Shown: positions 43,927-53,259 of the stretch, one piece after another | Position numbering within the stretch: position 1 is the stretch's first letter | Layout: each line of letters begins with the position of its first letter | Source: Candidatus Oscillochloris fontis | GTDB taxonomy: Bacteria; Chloroflexota; Chloroflexia; Chloroflexales; Chloroflexaceae | Direction of reading: 5' to 3' | Assembly: GCF_004138135.1 (NCBI RefSeq) | Contig: NZ_RYFD01000002.1 | Location: 62,001-126,000, forward strand | Length of the DNA stretch: 64,000 nt | The notes under the pieces: generated by a model | What the model was told of the DNA's origin: nothing | The model's input: the letters and a program-made list of their open reading frames with translations, nothing else | The model's database searches: none | Made by a program: the position numbers and the translations under genes

Positions 43927-45174
43927 CTATGGCTCCCAACTGGGATACTCGCCCCATGTGAATTTTTGTGCTGTTTCGTTACTGAACCACCGCATACGCA
44001 TGGTTCCCTCGTCTACTATCAGGATGCCGCGACTCGTCGGAGACCAGAGCGCTGTCAGTGGAACGTAGCGACCACGATCAGAGAACAGAACCTTTGAATT
44101 ACTACCATCATAGTTGGCAATCGAGAGAGCCACTTCGCCTGTAGAAGAAGAAAAGCTCTGGAAGAACATACGTGATCGATCAGGCGACCAAGAGACGGCA
44201 TGACTCACATCCGTAGCTATGATGTCTCGTGGTAATCCTCGTCCGATTATCTGCAACTGTTCACCATTGGGTTTCACTCGATAGAGAGTAGACACGTTTG
44301 TATTAGGATCAACTTGTGTAAACAGCAACAAATCGCCACGCGGTGACCAGATTGGGAAGAAGTTATTCCCAGTTACAAGAACCTTTATCAGTGTACTTCC
44401 ATCAATATTTGCAGTCATCAAAACTCGAACTGTGTCATCAATAGTCGAAGTTCCAATGTAGGCAATCCGTTGCCCATCAGGCGACCATACTCCTTCGCTG
44501 CGGTGGGTAAACTGATCATTTGGTGCAAACTCACGTATCTTCGCATCTGGAGTGACTATTTGGAGTGACCAAATATCTTCTGGGGAACGTTCCGTTACTA
44601 ACACCTCATCGCGCTTCGGATGCCATATAACCTGAGGAATGGCTAAGGCAAGTGAGATCGTATTGACACGATTCTGAGCAATATCAACGATGTGAAGTTC
44701 AGAATCCCCACTATTAGAACTCATCACAGCAACATAATTTCCACTTGGAGCCCATGCCCTATCTGGCAGGATGGATGTAGGTGGCAGCATAACCTGGAAT
44801 TCAGATTGACCGTTACTCTTAGCGATCAGCAGCGTTGTACCTGATGGCTTTTCAACAATAGTCGCAAAGCGCCCACCACGCGGTGACCATTGTGGTGGCC
44901 CAAAGCTTCCATTTAATCCTGATATGCGTAATGGTCGTGGTTCCGTGCCGTCGGCACGGATAACCCCTAGCGAACCATCCGTCAGATAGATAATCTGTTT
45001 CGATGCTCGCCATTCCAACCAAGTGAAAATCAGAAAGAGTACCACCAAGCCAATGAATCCAATGCGAAACCAATAGAAAAAATCACGCCACGGAAACGGA
45101 TCATCCTTTGCCGAAAGGTTCGACGTTCCAGCCCAGAGATGTGTGTTGCTCTTACCATTCTGTGGGGATTGCAT
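43927..45174 (-). CDS. Membrane-anchored seven-bladed PD40 propeller protein
   Basis: 415 residues from the ATG at 45174 (AAGGATGAG upstream), 4 bases after the CHAT gene stop; an ATG at 45189 would overlap that gene and lacks a ribosome site. One helix (about 35-55, FFYWFRIGFIGLVVLFLIFTW) follows a polar 30-residue cytosolic tail. Outside is a TolB/PD40 beta-propeller with seven visible blades: PQWSPRGGRFATI, RAWAPSGNYVAVM, VIWHPKRDEVLVT, GVWSPDGQRIAYI, PIWSPRGDLLLFT, VSWSPDRSRMFFQ, ALWSPTSRGILIV. It has no enzymatic motif. Probably a binding module that reports to the cytosolic CHAT protein through its tail (inference). Confidence 0.85.
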   Translation of the reverse strand: MQSPQNGKSNTHLWAGTSNLSAKDDPFPWRDFFYWFRIGFIGLVVLFLIFTWLEWRASKQIIYLTDGSLGVIRADGTEPRPLRISGLNGSFGPPQWSPRGGRFATIVEKPSGTTLLIAKSNGQSEFQVMLPPTSILPDRAWAPSGNYVAVMSSNSGDSELHIVDIAQNRVNTISLALAIPQVIWHPKRDEVLVTERSPEDIWSLQIVTPDAKIREFAPNDQFTHRSEGVWSPDGQRIAYIGTSTIDDTVRVLMTANIDGSTLIKVLVTGNNFFPIWSPRGDLLLFTQVDPNTNVSTLYRVKPNGEQLQIIGRGLPRDIIATDVSHAVSWSPDRSRMFFQSFSSSTGEVALSIANYDGSNSKVLFSDRGRYVPLTALWSPTSRGILIVDEGTMRMRWFSNETAQKFTWGEYPSWEP

Positions 45175-45178
45175 AATC

Positions 45179-46717
45179 TCATCCTTCATCGGCACACTGA
45201 AGCGTAAACGTGGCGATATGGCGTTCCCATACATTTGTCTGGCGTACCAAGTATCGTATATCAACTGAGAAAGTCGTCCCAGATGTAATACTACCAAAGA
45301 CTAGGTATACCTCGATTGGCAGTGAATATTGACCTGCATGAACACGAGGAATACGTATTTGATGTGGCGTTAGTTGTACACCTCGAGGCATCTGTCTTGC
45401 CGTCATATTAATTGACTCAACATCATATGACGACGTATTGAAAGCAACCAGTGACCATTTTCGAGTCTGGGTATCTTGGTTAAACTCCAATTCAAGAACA
45501 CCTGCCCGTGCCAAATGTACTATCACCTCCGGTAATGATTTAATCACGAGATGACGTCCAGGCGCAATATCCCCATCATTACGAGGACTACGTCCAAACT
45601 GTGGTGGCACACGCAAATAGAGAGTCGGTACAAACCAACTCATCCGATCTGCCTCAACACCAAAGAGGCTGCGACGCGCTTTAGTAAGAGAGGATTGTAT
45701 TGATGTACCTTTGGAAAGTAGTTCATCATAAAAAATATCAACAAACTGATGTGATATTTCCGAACGAATTTGTAATTGCATCGCTACAACAGCACCAGCA
45801 GCATAGCTCAAGGCCGGTGCAACACCCGTGAGTAGATCACCTTCAACTATCATTGCAGATTGACATGCTTGTATCACTGCGAGATGAACCGTTCCAATCA
45901 ATAGACTAAACTGTTCAGCACTGATTCGTCGCTGTTTTCCCTGCTGATCACCATCGAGAAGTAACCAACCCTCCTGATCACGATAGACTCCATGGCCTGT
46001 ATAGTGGACAATGTGTGGTCTACGGACAGCAGAACGCATATATGCATCAAGCCCATTTGGTGTAACTGGACTTAAGATATCATAAGTCAATACACCCTGT
46101 TTTTTTAATCTTTCAAATAGATTTATTTGCAATAAACGATTCGAATCTTTCATTGCAAAATGTGGCAAAAGTACTAATATATGAGGAACTTCATTCACTG
46201 CAAGTTCTTTTGGTATTGCCTGACCAAATACAATATTACGTTCACATGAAATCTCAACACCAGGAGTCATTAGCAAAAAATGATGTTGACTTCGTAATAA
46301 TTCCCATGGCAAGGCCGCAAATCCCACACACTGAGGAGGAAAACGTAAGAGGTAATTGAGCGCACGCTCAGAGTTGCGAGCAGATCCAATTGCTTGCTCA
46401 ATAAGTGCCTTCCCCTGAGCACCCAGCGATTCATAGAGTGCAGCACCAATAATATGTGCCGACTGAGGAGCAACATTATTAAACTGTTCACTCCAAAGAC
46501 TGTGGTACTTTAGGATCGCTATCTCCGCAGCACTAAAAGAATGCGGTGCTTGAAGCGAATCCAGAGCTTTGATCACTACGGGGAGATCATCAGCAGGGTA
46601 TGGCGAGACAAATACGGTATTAATACCATCATTTAGCTCACTGAACCAGCGAATAAGCGCATCCGACCCACTGTAGGCAAATTCAAGGGTTAGATTGAGT
46701 GTCTGTTTTGCATTCAT
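45179..46717 (-). CDS. CHAT-domain caspase-like protease
   Basis: 512 residues, cytosolic, no signal or helix. The CHAT domain spans about 75-370: LPWELL (136-141) is the family signature, IVHYTGHGVY holds the catalytic His (His242), and LAVIQACQSA the catalytic Cys (Cys285); GVAPALSYAAGAVVAMQ and the SSLTKARRSLF helix complete it. The dyad is intact, so proteolysis is expected. The C-terminal part (about 390-512) is a beta-sandwich-like domain of unknown family. CHAT proteases act in bacterial conflict and cell-death systems, often controlled by TPR, NTPase or gasdermin partners; none of these is here. Partners are a double AlbA_2 protein, a membrane protein and two propellers. Confidence 0.9.
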   Translation of the reverse strand: MNAKQTLNLTLEFAYSGSDALIRWFSELNDGINTVFVSPYPADDLPVVIKALDSLQAPHSFSAAEIAILKYHSLWSEQFNNVAPQSAHIIGAALYESLGAQGKALIEQAIGSARNSERALNYLLRFPPQCVGFAALPWELLRSQHHFLLMTPGVEISCERNIVFGQAIPKELAVNEVPHILVLLPHFAMKDSNRLLQINLFERLKKQGVLTYDILSPVTPNGLDAYMRSAVRRPHIVHYTGHGVYRDQEGWLLLDGDQQGKQRRISAEQFSLLIGTVHLAVIQACQSAMIVEGDLLTGVAPALSYAAGAVVAMQLQIRSEISHQFVDIFYDELLSKGTSIQSSLTKARRSLFGVEADRMSWFVPTLYLRVPPQFGRSPRNDGDIAPGRHLVIKSLPEVIVHLARAGVLELEFNQDTQTRKWSLVAFNTSSYDVESINMTARQMPRGVQLTPHQIRIPRVHAGQYSLPIEVYLVFGSITSGTTFSVDIRYLVRQTNVWERHIATFTLQCADEG

Positions 46718-46753
46718 AGATTATCTTCACCTGAAATAGCAACGGAAATCATC

Positions 46754-48532
46754 TTAATTTGCCGGAGGCAACATATTATTCAACCTATCTACAATCAATT
46801 CACAGGTATTATTTGTGTCGTTTACAATCTGAGGACTTCGAGGATCATACAAACAGCGAGCACGAATATCAATATTCGTAGATATTTGCGGTTGATTTAA
46901 GTTGTATGTACTACCGCTGATTACAATATGAATATCCACTGCCTCCAATGAGACATGTTCGTATTTACGTCCGACAACATCCCAATAGCGCAATTGGTGA
47001 TTCAGTGTACTACTGAGAGGCTCACGGCGCGGCATTGCTTCCTCAATACGTTGGATATCGACTCCTATCTCGGTGAGTACCTGGATAAGTTTCTCCAAAA
47101 GATCTCCTGTAGGTGCAGCAGCCGTATCAATACGTTTAGCAGAGACATGCTCATGCTCTTGAGCTAATACCGCGATATTCGCCGTTAGTGTGCCTTGAAT
47201 CACACTCTTTGCTTTCACACTTGGCCGCGTTCGTGGTAGTGCCATAAGACCCATAGGATCCCATACATGATCAAGCGGTACTTGAATCCCAGACAAGGCC
47301 GCTGCAACGGTGATTTGATATGAGCCTTGAAGGAAGGGAGGCGCATTCTTCCCAAGAAGGGGTTCGCTAAAACGCACACTCAACCTTATTGAACCATTTT
47401 TCAACATGAGGTTATGCCACATAACCTCAATGTTACTGCCATTCTGTGAATAACGACCAAACTCAACATGGAGAACCTTTCCGAGTTCGACTGGAATGAG
47501 CAGCCTACACTCGTTAAGGAGGCATGGTACTTGCACATCCTCTAGCTTAAAGGTAAGATGTAGTGTGTAACTGTCAAAATTTGAAATTTGAGGTGTACAC
47601 TCTAGTTTATTACGCATACATCGCAGATCAGTATCTGTTTGAAGAACTGTCGGATTGATCTGATACGGAGCATCAAAACGAAGCATTGTACGTGTTGGTT
47701 TGCCCTGAACAACAAAAGAAGTATCAATCGGTTGGCGCAGAAGAATCCTATAATCATAGTCAATAGGAGGGTTAAACGTAAGGTATTTACGCCCCTCAAG
47801 TGCAACAACCCCTGCAAAAAGATAGTCACCGACTCCGGCTCCACGATAAGATGCATACGTATCACAATACGTGCGGTAGGTACTTAGCGCATCTTCCTCA
47901 GGTAGTACTTGAACGGTTACAGTGCCAGCAAATGTACCTGGAGTGGGTGTGGGGGTACTATTGGCCAAATCAAGCTTGTAGTGCTCCTCAATGTCAATCT
48001 GGTAAGCCCCAAAAAGTGGGAAATCATTGATTGCTGGGCGCTGACCCTTAGCTTCACGGTGGTAAATGGTATTCCGCTCGATAATCTTCCAAAAGGCGAC
48101 GCTGAGCATAAAAACAGCCCCAAAGATCGCCGTAGCAAGCGACAGGTAGACAATCCCACCCTCGATATACCCACTCCACTGGTTCATACGTGGCCAGATC
48201 AAGAAAATGCCACCGCAGAGGAGAAACACAGCACCAAGCAAACCTATGGCTTGAACCAACGGCTTACTCCAAATAAAGTGCTGAAACTCGCGCACATGCG
48301 CCGCAGACTTGAAACGATCATCCAAGGTTTTGAAGCCCGGAAAATCATGCTGCTCCCGCAACAAGGCGATCCGATCCGGGTTTGTCTCCTCGATTGTCAA
48401 GTATTGACCCGAATGATGGCAAATACGATGAGCAGGAGCAACATAACTCTCATGGCTACGAACAGCAGTCGTATTATTGCGTCGCAACCGAATGTTTGGC
48501 TGAATTTCATCACCAGGAAACTGTATCGTCAT
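46754..48532 (-). CDS. Two-helix membrane protein of unknown family
   Basis: 592 residues not matching any family I recognise. About 90 polar N-terminal residues precede two helices (about 91-113, PLVQAIGLLGAVFLLCGGIF, and 124-148) joined by a short WPRMNQWSGY turn. The large part after the second helix (about 150-592) is beta-rich and on the same side as the N-terminus, most likely cytosolic. TPTPTPGT (about 192-199) is a linker. Late segments LEKLIQVLTEIGVDIQRIEEAMP look like a helical dimer. It lies 6 bases after the AlbA_2 gene and 36 before CHAT. A membrane-side adaptor between sensor and protease is a guess. Confidence 0.7.
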   Translation of the reverse strand: MTIQFPGDEIQPNIRLRRNNTTAVRSHESYVAPAHRICHHSGQYLTIEETNPDRIALLREQHDFPGFKTLDDRFKSAAHVREFQHFIWSKPLVQAIGLLGAVFLLCGGIFLIWPRMNQWSGYIEGGIVYLSLATAIFGAVFMLSVAFWKIIERNTIYHREAKGQRPAINDFPLFGAYQIDIEEHYKLDLANSTPTPTPGTFAGTVTVQVLPEEDALSTYRTYCDTYASYRGAGVGDYLFAGVVALEGRKYLTFNPPIDYDYRILLRQPIDTSFVVQGKPTRTMLRFDAPYQINPTVLQTDTDLRCMRNKLECTPQISNFDSYTLHLTFKLEDVQVPCLLNECRLLIPVELGKVLHVEFGRYSQNGSNIEVMWHNLMLKNGSIRLSVRFSEPLLGKNAPPFLQGSYQITVAAALSGIQVPLDHVWDPMGLMALPRTRPSVKAKSVIQGTLTANIAVLAQEHEHVSAKRIDTAAAPTGDLLEKLIQVLTEIGVDIQRIEEAMPRREPLSSTLNHQLRYWDVVGRKYEHVSLEAVDIHIVISGSTYNLNQPQISTNIDIRARCLYDPRSPQIVNDTNNTCELIVDRLNNMLPPAN

Positions 48533-48538
48533 ATGCTA

Positions 48539-50758
48539 TTACTCCGTGCGTAGAAAATGTAGTCGCTCCTGGATCAACTGACTAAGTTCAACCTGGAGAC
48601 GTGCCATCTCACTACCTGTCCCATGGTTCATACCCGACATAACAATGCGTACATCCAAATGTCCTGCATTGATTTGCTTTGTGTCAGTGTGCCGTTCAAA
48701 CTGCAACTCACGGGAAATACTATGAGTAAAGTACTGAAAGCCAAGAATGAGGTAAATATCCTGATGATCGTTGCTACGTATACCCTGAAAAAATACAGGT
48801 TTATTTATTGTCAAGTGTGATACATCCATTTCCGAGAGCGAGGATATGACCTTAATCTTCTGAAAACCAAGATCAGCACACGCTTGTTGAATATCTGCTA
48901 TACGTTCACGAAATTCAAAACCAAGACTAACATCAGGGACTTGAAAATGGAGCAGTGACGCCCGACGACGACGAGTAAAGAGTTCACCTGCAAGAACCTT
49001 CATACGAGCAATAATGCGTGTAGATTTATAGATTGGCACTCTATCTAAGATCGGGTGCTGAGGCTTTACTTCACATTGTAGACCAGAAGCCAACATGTTA
49101 TTAATTTTAATCTGAAATACCCCGCTGAGTATATTATCGTTTTTCGTATTAGGATCATGAACCTCAGCAAATGCTTGGCGTAAGGGTGTTATTAGTTCGC
49201 AGATATCAGCATCAGAACCTTCACGTTTTATAAAAGGTACATTGCGCCAGACCATAGCGCGTGTCTGATGATCAAAGAGAGGGAAGGAGTGTTTATTAGG
49301 CATACTGAGAGGATGGCGACCCCACTGAAGATCACCATAAAGCAATACAACCAGATCTCTACTTATACCGTCATGCACATATTGCCCAGATCTCAGCATG
49401 TACCGTCGGTAAAGTTCAGACTGATCCATCGTGATCATCAGCGTACCATTCCACTTATACGCAACTTTTTTATAGGTTGCCACCGTCAAGGGATGGCCTT
49501 TTATGCGCAGGATAACGATACGCTCACCATCAACCGTTGCAAACTCCGGCTGGGGATTGAAGATTTGAGGTACAACATCAGTAAGTGCTTGGCGAAGTCG
49601 TTCATCAAAGCTCTGATTTGTATGTTGATTAGCAAATTTCGATAACCCACTTTGAGGTGAATCAAGATGACGAACAACTATCAAACCCTGACCTACCTCA
49701 GCATTTACAAGTGACACAAGAGCTCGGCCAAGATCATCTTTCGTAACCTCACCCTTCTCACTCCCTAATATGATGACGTCGGATGTTGAGCCCATAGTAA
49801 TCAGACCACGAATATCTCCAATAGGCTGAAGTGGTAATGCAGAAGGCGTCTTTTTTGGTAAAGGTTCATTGACTGTCGTAGATCGCCGGCGAACAAAAAA
49901 CTTACCATCTACTGTATGTGATCCGACCTGCGAGGGAAGTATGGTAACCCGAGCGACAATGATTCCCTGCTCATTTTTTAGCAGATCAGGTTGCGCAAAT
50001 ACCACCGGAGGATTACAACGAAGTGCCGCTTGAAGCAGTCGGTATTGAAGCTGTTCTAGTCTTTTATGCTCATCTTCATCTTTCAAGCCTATGACGCTAC
50101 CCGATGAGTTCACCCCAATAAGAATCCGCCCACCAGTTCCATTCGCAAGAGCAGTCATACTCTCTGCAAGGAGCGATTCGTGCTGATCAGAATCTATAAA
50201 TATTTGTATATCACTCTCCTGCTCAAGCAACATGCGTCGCAGTTCTTCGCCGGGAGCAGACATAAACAGAGATTCATTTAATTGTGGCACCCATAGGCTG
50301 AGTTTTAATCGCAGATCATTTATGAAAGCATCATTGTTATCAAAGAGCAGGTGAGTGAGGTATTCACTATTAACTGATGGGTCAATAGCTGCACCATCAA
50401 ATACCGTACCATCCGTTGCAAGTAATGTATCGCGAGGGGTGGGCGGCGTATAGTTCCACTCCCAAACCGTCTCACTACTATTTCGAAGCCGCTTCGTAAG
50501 ATCAGTACCTACAGGTAGATCGATACGTTGCGTACTCTGATGAGTATCATGAGGAGGAATGCTCAATCGAATTTCACCGAGAGGAACAGGATTACCAGGG
50601 GTTTCGTTTGCAAGAATTCGTCCATCATACGGAACCGTGACCGTCACCTGACCAGTTGCAGAGGTGAAGGTAATGATAGTAACATCGCCAACCTCGATAT
50701 CATAGGTGTATGTCTCCTCGATGATAACCACCGAGCGTGCATCACTATCATTGCTCAT
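48539..50758 (-). CDS. Double AlbA_2 (Schlafen-like) domain protein
   Basis: 739 residues from ATG 50758, with AAGGAGA 9 bases upstream; a TTG at 50782 is the alternative. The N-terminus (about 1-110) is a beta domain (TYTYDIEVGDVTIITFT). The first AlbA_2 domain (about 172-300) shows HESLLAESMTALANGTGGRILIGVNSSGSVIGL and FFVRRRSTTVNEP. A second, more divergent copy (about 318-455) shows KGEVTKDDLGRALVSLVNAEVGQGLIVV and YKWNGTLMITMDQSELYRRYM. The C-terminal 280 residues are unassigned. AlbA_2 is the core of Schlafen proteins and of many bacterial regulators and binds nucleic acid or nucleotides; some members cut RNA. It heads the five-gene operon. Confidence 0.82.
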   Translation of the reverse strand: MSNDSDARSVVIIEETYTYDIEVGDVTIITFTSATGQVTVTVPYDGRILANETPGNPVPLGEIRLSIPPHDTHQSTQRIDLPVGTDLTKRLRNSSETVWEWNYTPPTPRDTLLATDGTVFDGAAIDPSVNSEYLTHLLFDNNDAFINDLRLKLSLWVPQLNESLFMSAPGEELRRMLLEQESDIQIFIDSDQHESLLAESMTALANGTGGRILIGVNSSGSVIGLKDEDEHKRLEQLQYRLLQAALRCNPPVVFAQPDLLKNEQGIIVARVTILPSQVGSHTVDGKFFVRRRSTTVNEPLPKKTPSALPLQPIGDIRGLITMGSTSDVIILGSEKGEVTKDDLGRALVSLVNAEVGQGLIVVRHLDSPQSGLSKFANQHTNQSFDERLRQALTDVVPQIFNPQPEFATVDGERIVILRIKGHPLTVATYKKVAYKWNGTLMITMDQSELYRRYMLRSGQYVHDGISRDLVVLLYGDLQWGRHPLSMPNKHSFPLFDHQTRAMVWRNVPFIKREGSDADICELITPLRQAFAEVHDPNTKNDNILSGVFQIKINNMLASGLQCEVKPQHPILDRVPIYKSTRIIARMKVLAGELFTRRRRASLLHFQVPDVSLGFEFRERIADIQQACADLGFQKIKVISSLSEMDVSHLTINKPVFFQGIRSNDHQDIYLILGFQYFTHSISRELQFERHTDTKQINAGHLDVRIVMSGMNHGTGSEMARLQVELSQLIQERLHFLRTE

Positions 50759-50790
50759 ACCAATCCATCTCCTTAGTAACAAGGGTAAAC

Positions 50791-50830
50791 TTTATGTCTA
50801 GTTACTCGTTCATCAGTCCCTTTATGTCCA
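50791..50830 (-). promoter_or_regulatory. Direct repeats upstream of the five-gene operon
   Basis: On the minus strand GACATAAAG occurs twice, 30 bases apart (about 50821-50829 and 50791-50799), each preceded by an ACTAG-like word. Spacing of about three helical turns suits a dimeric regulator. No confident promoter boxes are identified. The remaining bases to 51044 show no gene. Confidence 0.4.
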
Positions 50831-51044
50831 GCAACTAGTCAGAAATCTTCGGCACTCATCTGACACCTAGTTAGTAGCAGGATATTGGAAAAACCGCTTG
50901 CGACATTATCTTAGCAATTGATCCAAAGACTCATCATGCTCCTTAACAGCCACCTCTCAGCCCCCCACAACATCCATGTCATCGCCATGCACCGCAGCGC
51001 CATGCTATCCTCACCATAGCATGTGATCTGAAAGGAGCTTTCCG

Positions 51045-53009
51045 ATGCGTCGCGTGATTCTTCCCTTACTCATCCTTGTCACCCTCCTTCCCGCCTTTCC
51101 CGCTGCGGCCCAGGATGATCGCCGCTGTTTCCCGGAAACCGGCTTCTGTATCCACGGGCGCATCCGTACCTTCTGGGAACAGAATGGCGGCTTGCCCGTC
51201 TTTGGCTACCCGGTTGGTTCCCAACAAGAGGCGATGGTCGAAGGTCGCCCCTTCCAGACCCAGTGGTTCGAGCGCACGCGCCTCGAACTGCATCCTGAAA
51301 ATGCGCCGCCCTACGATGTCCTCCTCGGTCGTATCGGTGCCGACCGCCTCGCCCAACAGGGTCGCCCCGATTGGCAGCACTTCCCCCAGGATGCCCAGCG
51401 TGGCGATTGTCTGCGCTTCGAGACTGGCCATGCTGTGTGTGGGGCCATCCTGGGCGCGTGGCAGGCCCACGGCTTGGAGTTTGATGGCCGCCCTGGGCCG
51501 AGTTATGCCGAGAGTCTGGCGCTCTTTGGTGTGCCGCTCAGTTCGCCCACGCTAGAGGTGCTGGAGGGCCAGGTCTATACCGTGCAGTGGTTCGAGCGCG
51601 CCCGCTTTGAACTGCACCCCGAACATGCCCCGCCCTACCATGTTCTACTCGGTCTGCTCGGTAACGAGATCCGCGCCAATGCCCCTACCGCACCACAATC
51701 TGCTGGCTCCGAGGTTGATCAGATGACCAGCGTCGGTAACGCGGTCTTCTTTAGTGCCCACGATACCCCCCACGGACGCGAGCTTTGGATCACCGACGGG
51801 ACGCCCGCTGGAACGCGGCTCGTCAAGGATCTGATCCCCGGCCCAGATGGCGGTAGCCCCCACTGGATGGTTGATCTGAATGGGCTACTCCTCTTTTCCG
51901 CCCAAACGAGTGCGTTTGAACGTGACGCGCTCTGGCGCTCGGACGGCACCACCGAGGGTACCTATCCACTGCTCCCGGTCAATCAGGTGGCCGACCCGGT
52001 GCAACTCACGGTTGTCGGCAATCGGGTCTTCTTCGTCGCCGATGATGGTATCCACGGCCAAGAACTCTGGATGAGCGATGGCACCAGCACTGGTACGCGC
52101 ATGGTCACGGAGATCTACCCCGGCGAACAGGGCATCTACCCCGAACAGAACATGCCGATGGGCTTCTTCCCCTTCGGGCTGACGCGAGTCGGCAACCGCC
52201 TCTTCTTCCACGCCGAAGCCCCTGGCCACGGCTATAGCCTGTGGGTGAGTGATGGCACAGCCGCAGGCACCCGCTTTGTCTCGCGCCTCACTACCGCCAC
52301 CACCTCGCCCGAATACTGGGATCTGACCGCCCTGAATGAAACAACGCTGCTCTTCATTGCGCGTACCGGACGCCTCAACTATGGCCTCTACCGCTCGGAT
52401 GGTACGGCAGAAGGAACCTATCTGATCCGCGATCTCAGCTACACCACCGATAGCGGTGCCATGCGGCTCTACCCACCCGTAAGTGGGCTACGGGCGATAG
52501 GAGGGCGGGTCTACTTCATTGAGGGTCTGGCCCTCAAGCAGAGCGACGGGACAGCGGCGGGGACGATCCAGATCTCCCAGTTTTTGCCGGGGCCAGTAGC
52601 CGCGATTGACGGGCGCGCCTACCTGCTCTCGCTGAGTCGCCCGTATGGCTTCGATCTCGTCCCGATCAGCCGGATGCTGGAAGAGACGGTGGTTAGCACC
52701 ATCGCCCCGACCCTCTACCAAGCCAACGCCATGCCCGTCAGCGCCGCCGGACGGCTCTTCATCGCCGTCAACGGCACCCAAGGACGCGCCGAACTCTGGG
52801 TCAGCAACGGCACCGAGGCAGGCACCCAACCCGTACTGGCACTCCAAGGTCGCCTCTTCGGGCAGACCGACGGCCTGCAAGCGGAACGACCCGCCGCCAC
52901 CCTGGGTACACGCCTCATCTTCGCCGCCGATGATGGTGTCAACGGGGGTGAAGTGTGGATCAGCGATGGCACGCCGCGTGGCACCATGATGTTGAAGGAT
53001 ATTCAATAA
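51045..53009 (+). CDS. Secreted protein with ELWxSDGTxxGT repeats
   Basis: 654 residues with AAAGGAG before the ATG and a signal peptide ending AAA or AAAQ near residue 22 (VTLLPAFPAAAQ). Residues about 25-215 are two copies of a Cys-rich module: CFPETGFCIHGRIRTFWEQNGG...WFERTRLELHPE and CLRFETGHAVCGAILGAWQ...WFERARFELHPE. The rest has eight clear repeats of the type ELWITDGTPAGTRLVKDL, about 45-55 residues apart, plus one degenerate, probably a beta-propeller. It has no anchor. The next gene is a paralogue of the N-terminal half. The role is unknown; an extracellular binding protein is likely. Confidence 0.85.
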   Translation: MRRVILPLLILVTLLPAFPAAAQDDRRCFPETGFCIHGRIRTFWEQNGGLPVFGYPVGSQQEAMVEGRPFQTQWFERTRLELHPENAPPYDVLLGRIGADRLAQQGRPDWQHFPQDAQRGDCLRFETGHAVCGAILGAWQAHGLEFDGRPGPSYAESLALFGVPLSSPTLEVLEGQVYTVQWFERARFELHPEHAPPYHVLLGLLGNEIRANAPTAPQSAGSEVDQMTSVGNAVFFSAHDTPHGRELWITDGTPAGTRLVKDLIPGPDGGSPHWMVDLNGLLLFSAQTSAFERDALWRSDGTTEGTYPLLPVNQVADPVQLTVVGNRVFFVADDGIHGQELWMSDGTSTGTRMVTEIYPGEQGIYPEQNMPMGFFPFGLTRVGNRLFFHAEAPGHGYSLWVSDGTAAGTRFVSRLTTATTSPEYWDLTALNETTLLFIARTGRLNYGLYRSDGTAEGTYLIRDLSYTTDSGAMRLYPPVSGLRAIGGRVYFIEGLALKQSDGTAAGTIQISQFLPGPVAAIDGRAYLLSLSRPYGFDLVPISRMLEETVVSTIAPTLYQANAMPVSAAGRLFIAVNGTQGRAELWVSNGTEAGTQPVLALQGRLFGQTDGLQAERPAATLGTRLIFAADDGVNGGEVWISDGTPRGTMMLKDIQ

Positions 53010-53012
53010 ATT

Positions 53013-53086
53013 GTAGGGGCGAAGCATCGCCCACCAGATGACCGGGGGAACCCCAACCATGTTGGGAGGCGATGCTTCGCCCCTAC
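53013..53086. repeat. GTAGGGGCGAAGCATCGCC-ended element, single copy
   Basis: Perfect 19-base inverted ends (53013-53031 and 53068-53086) enclose 36 bases with CCGGGGGAACCCCAACC. The element starts 4 bases after the stop codon of the preceding gene. Confidence 0.9.
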
Positions 53087-53211
53087 GCGATGTTCGGGAA
53101 CCCGACGATGATGCGGGAACCCCGGCGATAAACGGGATGTCCGGGGAAACCCCGGCGATGATGCGGGAAACCCCGGCGATAAACGGGTTGGCGGGCGTTG
53201 TAGGATATTCA
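53087..53211. repeat. Degenerate direct repeats and duplicated gene end
   Basis: GATGATGCGGGAA followed by CCCCGGCGATAAACGGG occurs at 53107 and again at 53157. GTTGTAGGATATTCA (53197-53211) matches 14 of 15 bases of the coding end GTTGAAGGATATTCA (52991-53005), so the repeat block is flanked by a direct duplication. Confidence 0.75.
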
Positions 53212-53259
53212 GTCTGATGTATAATACGAAATCTCTACCGCAACCATCTGAGGTAATCT

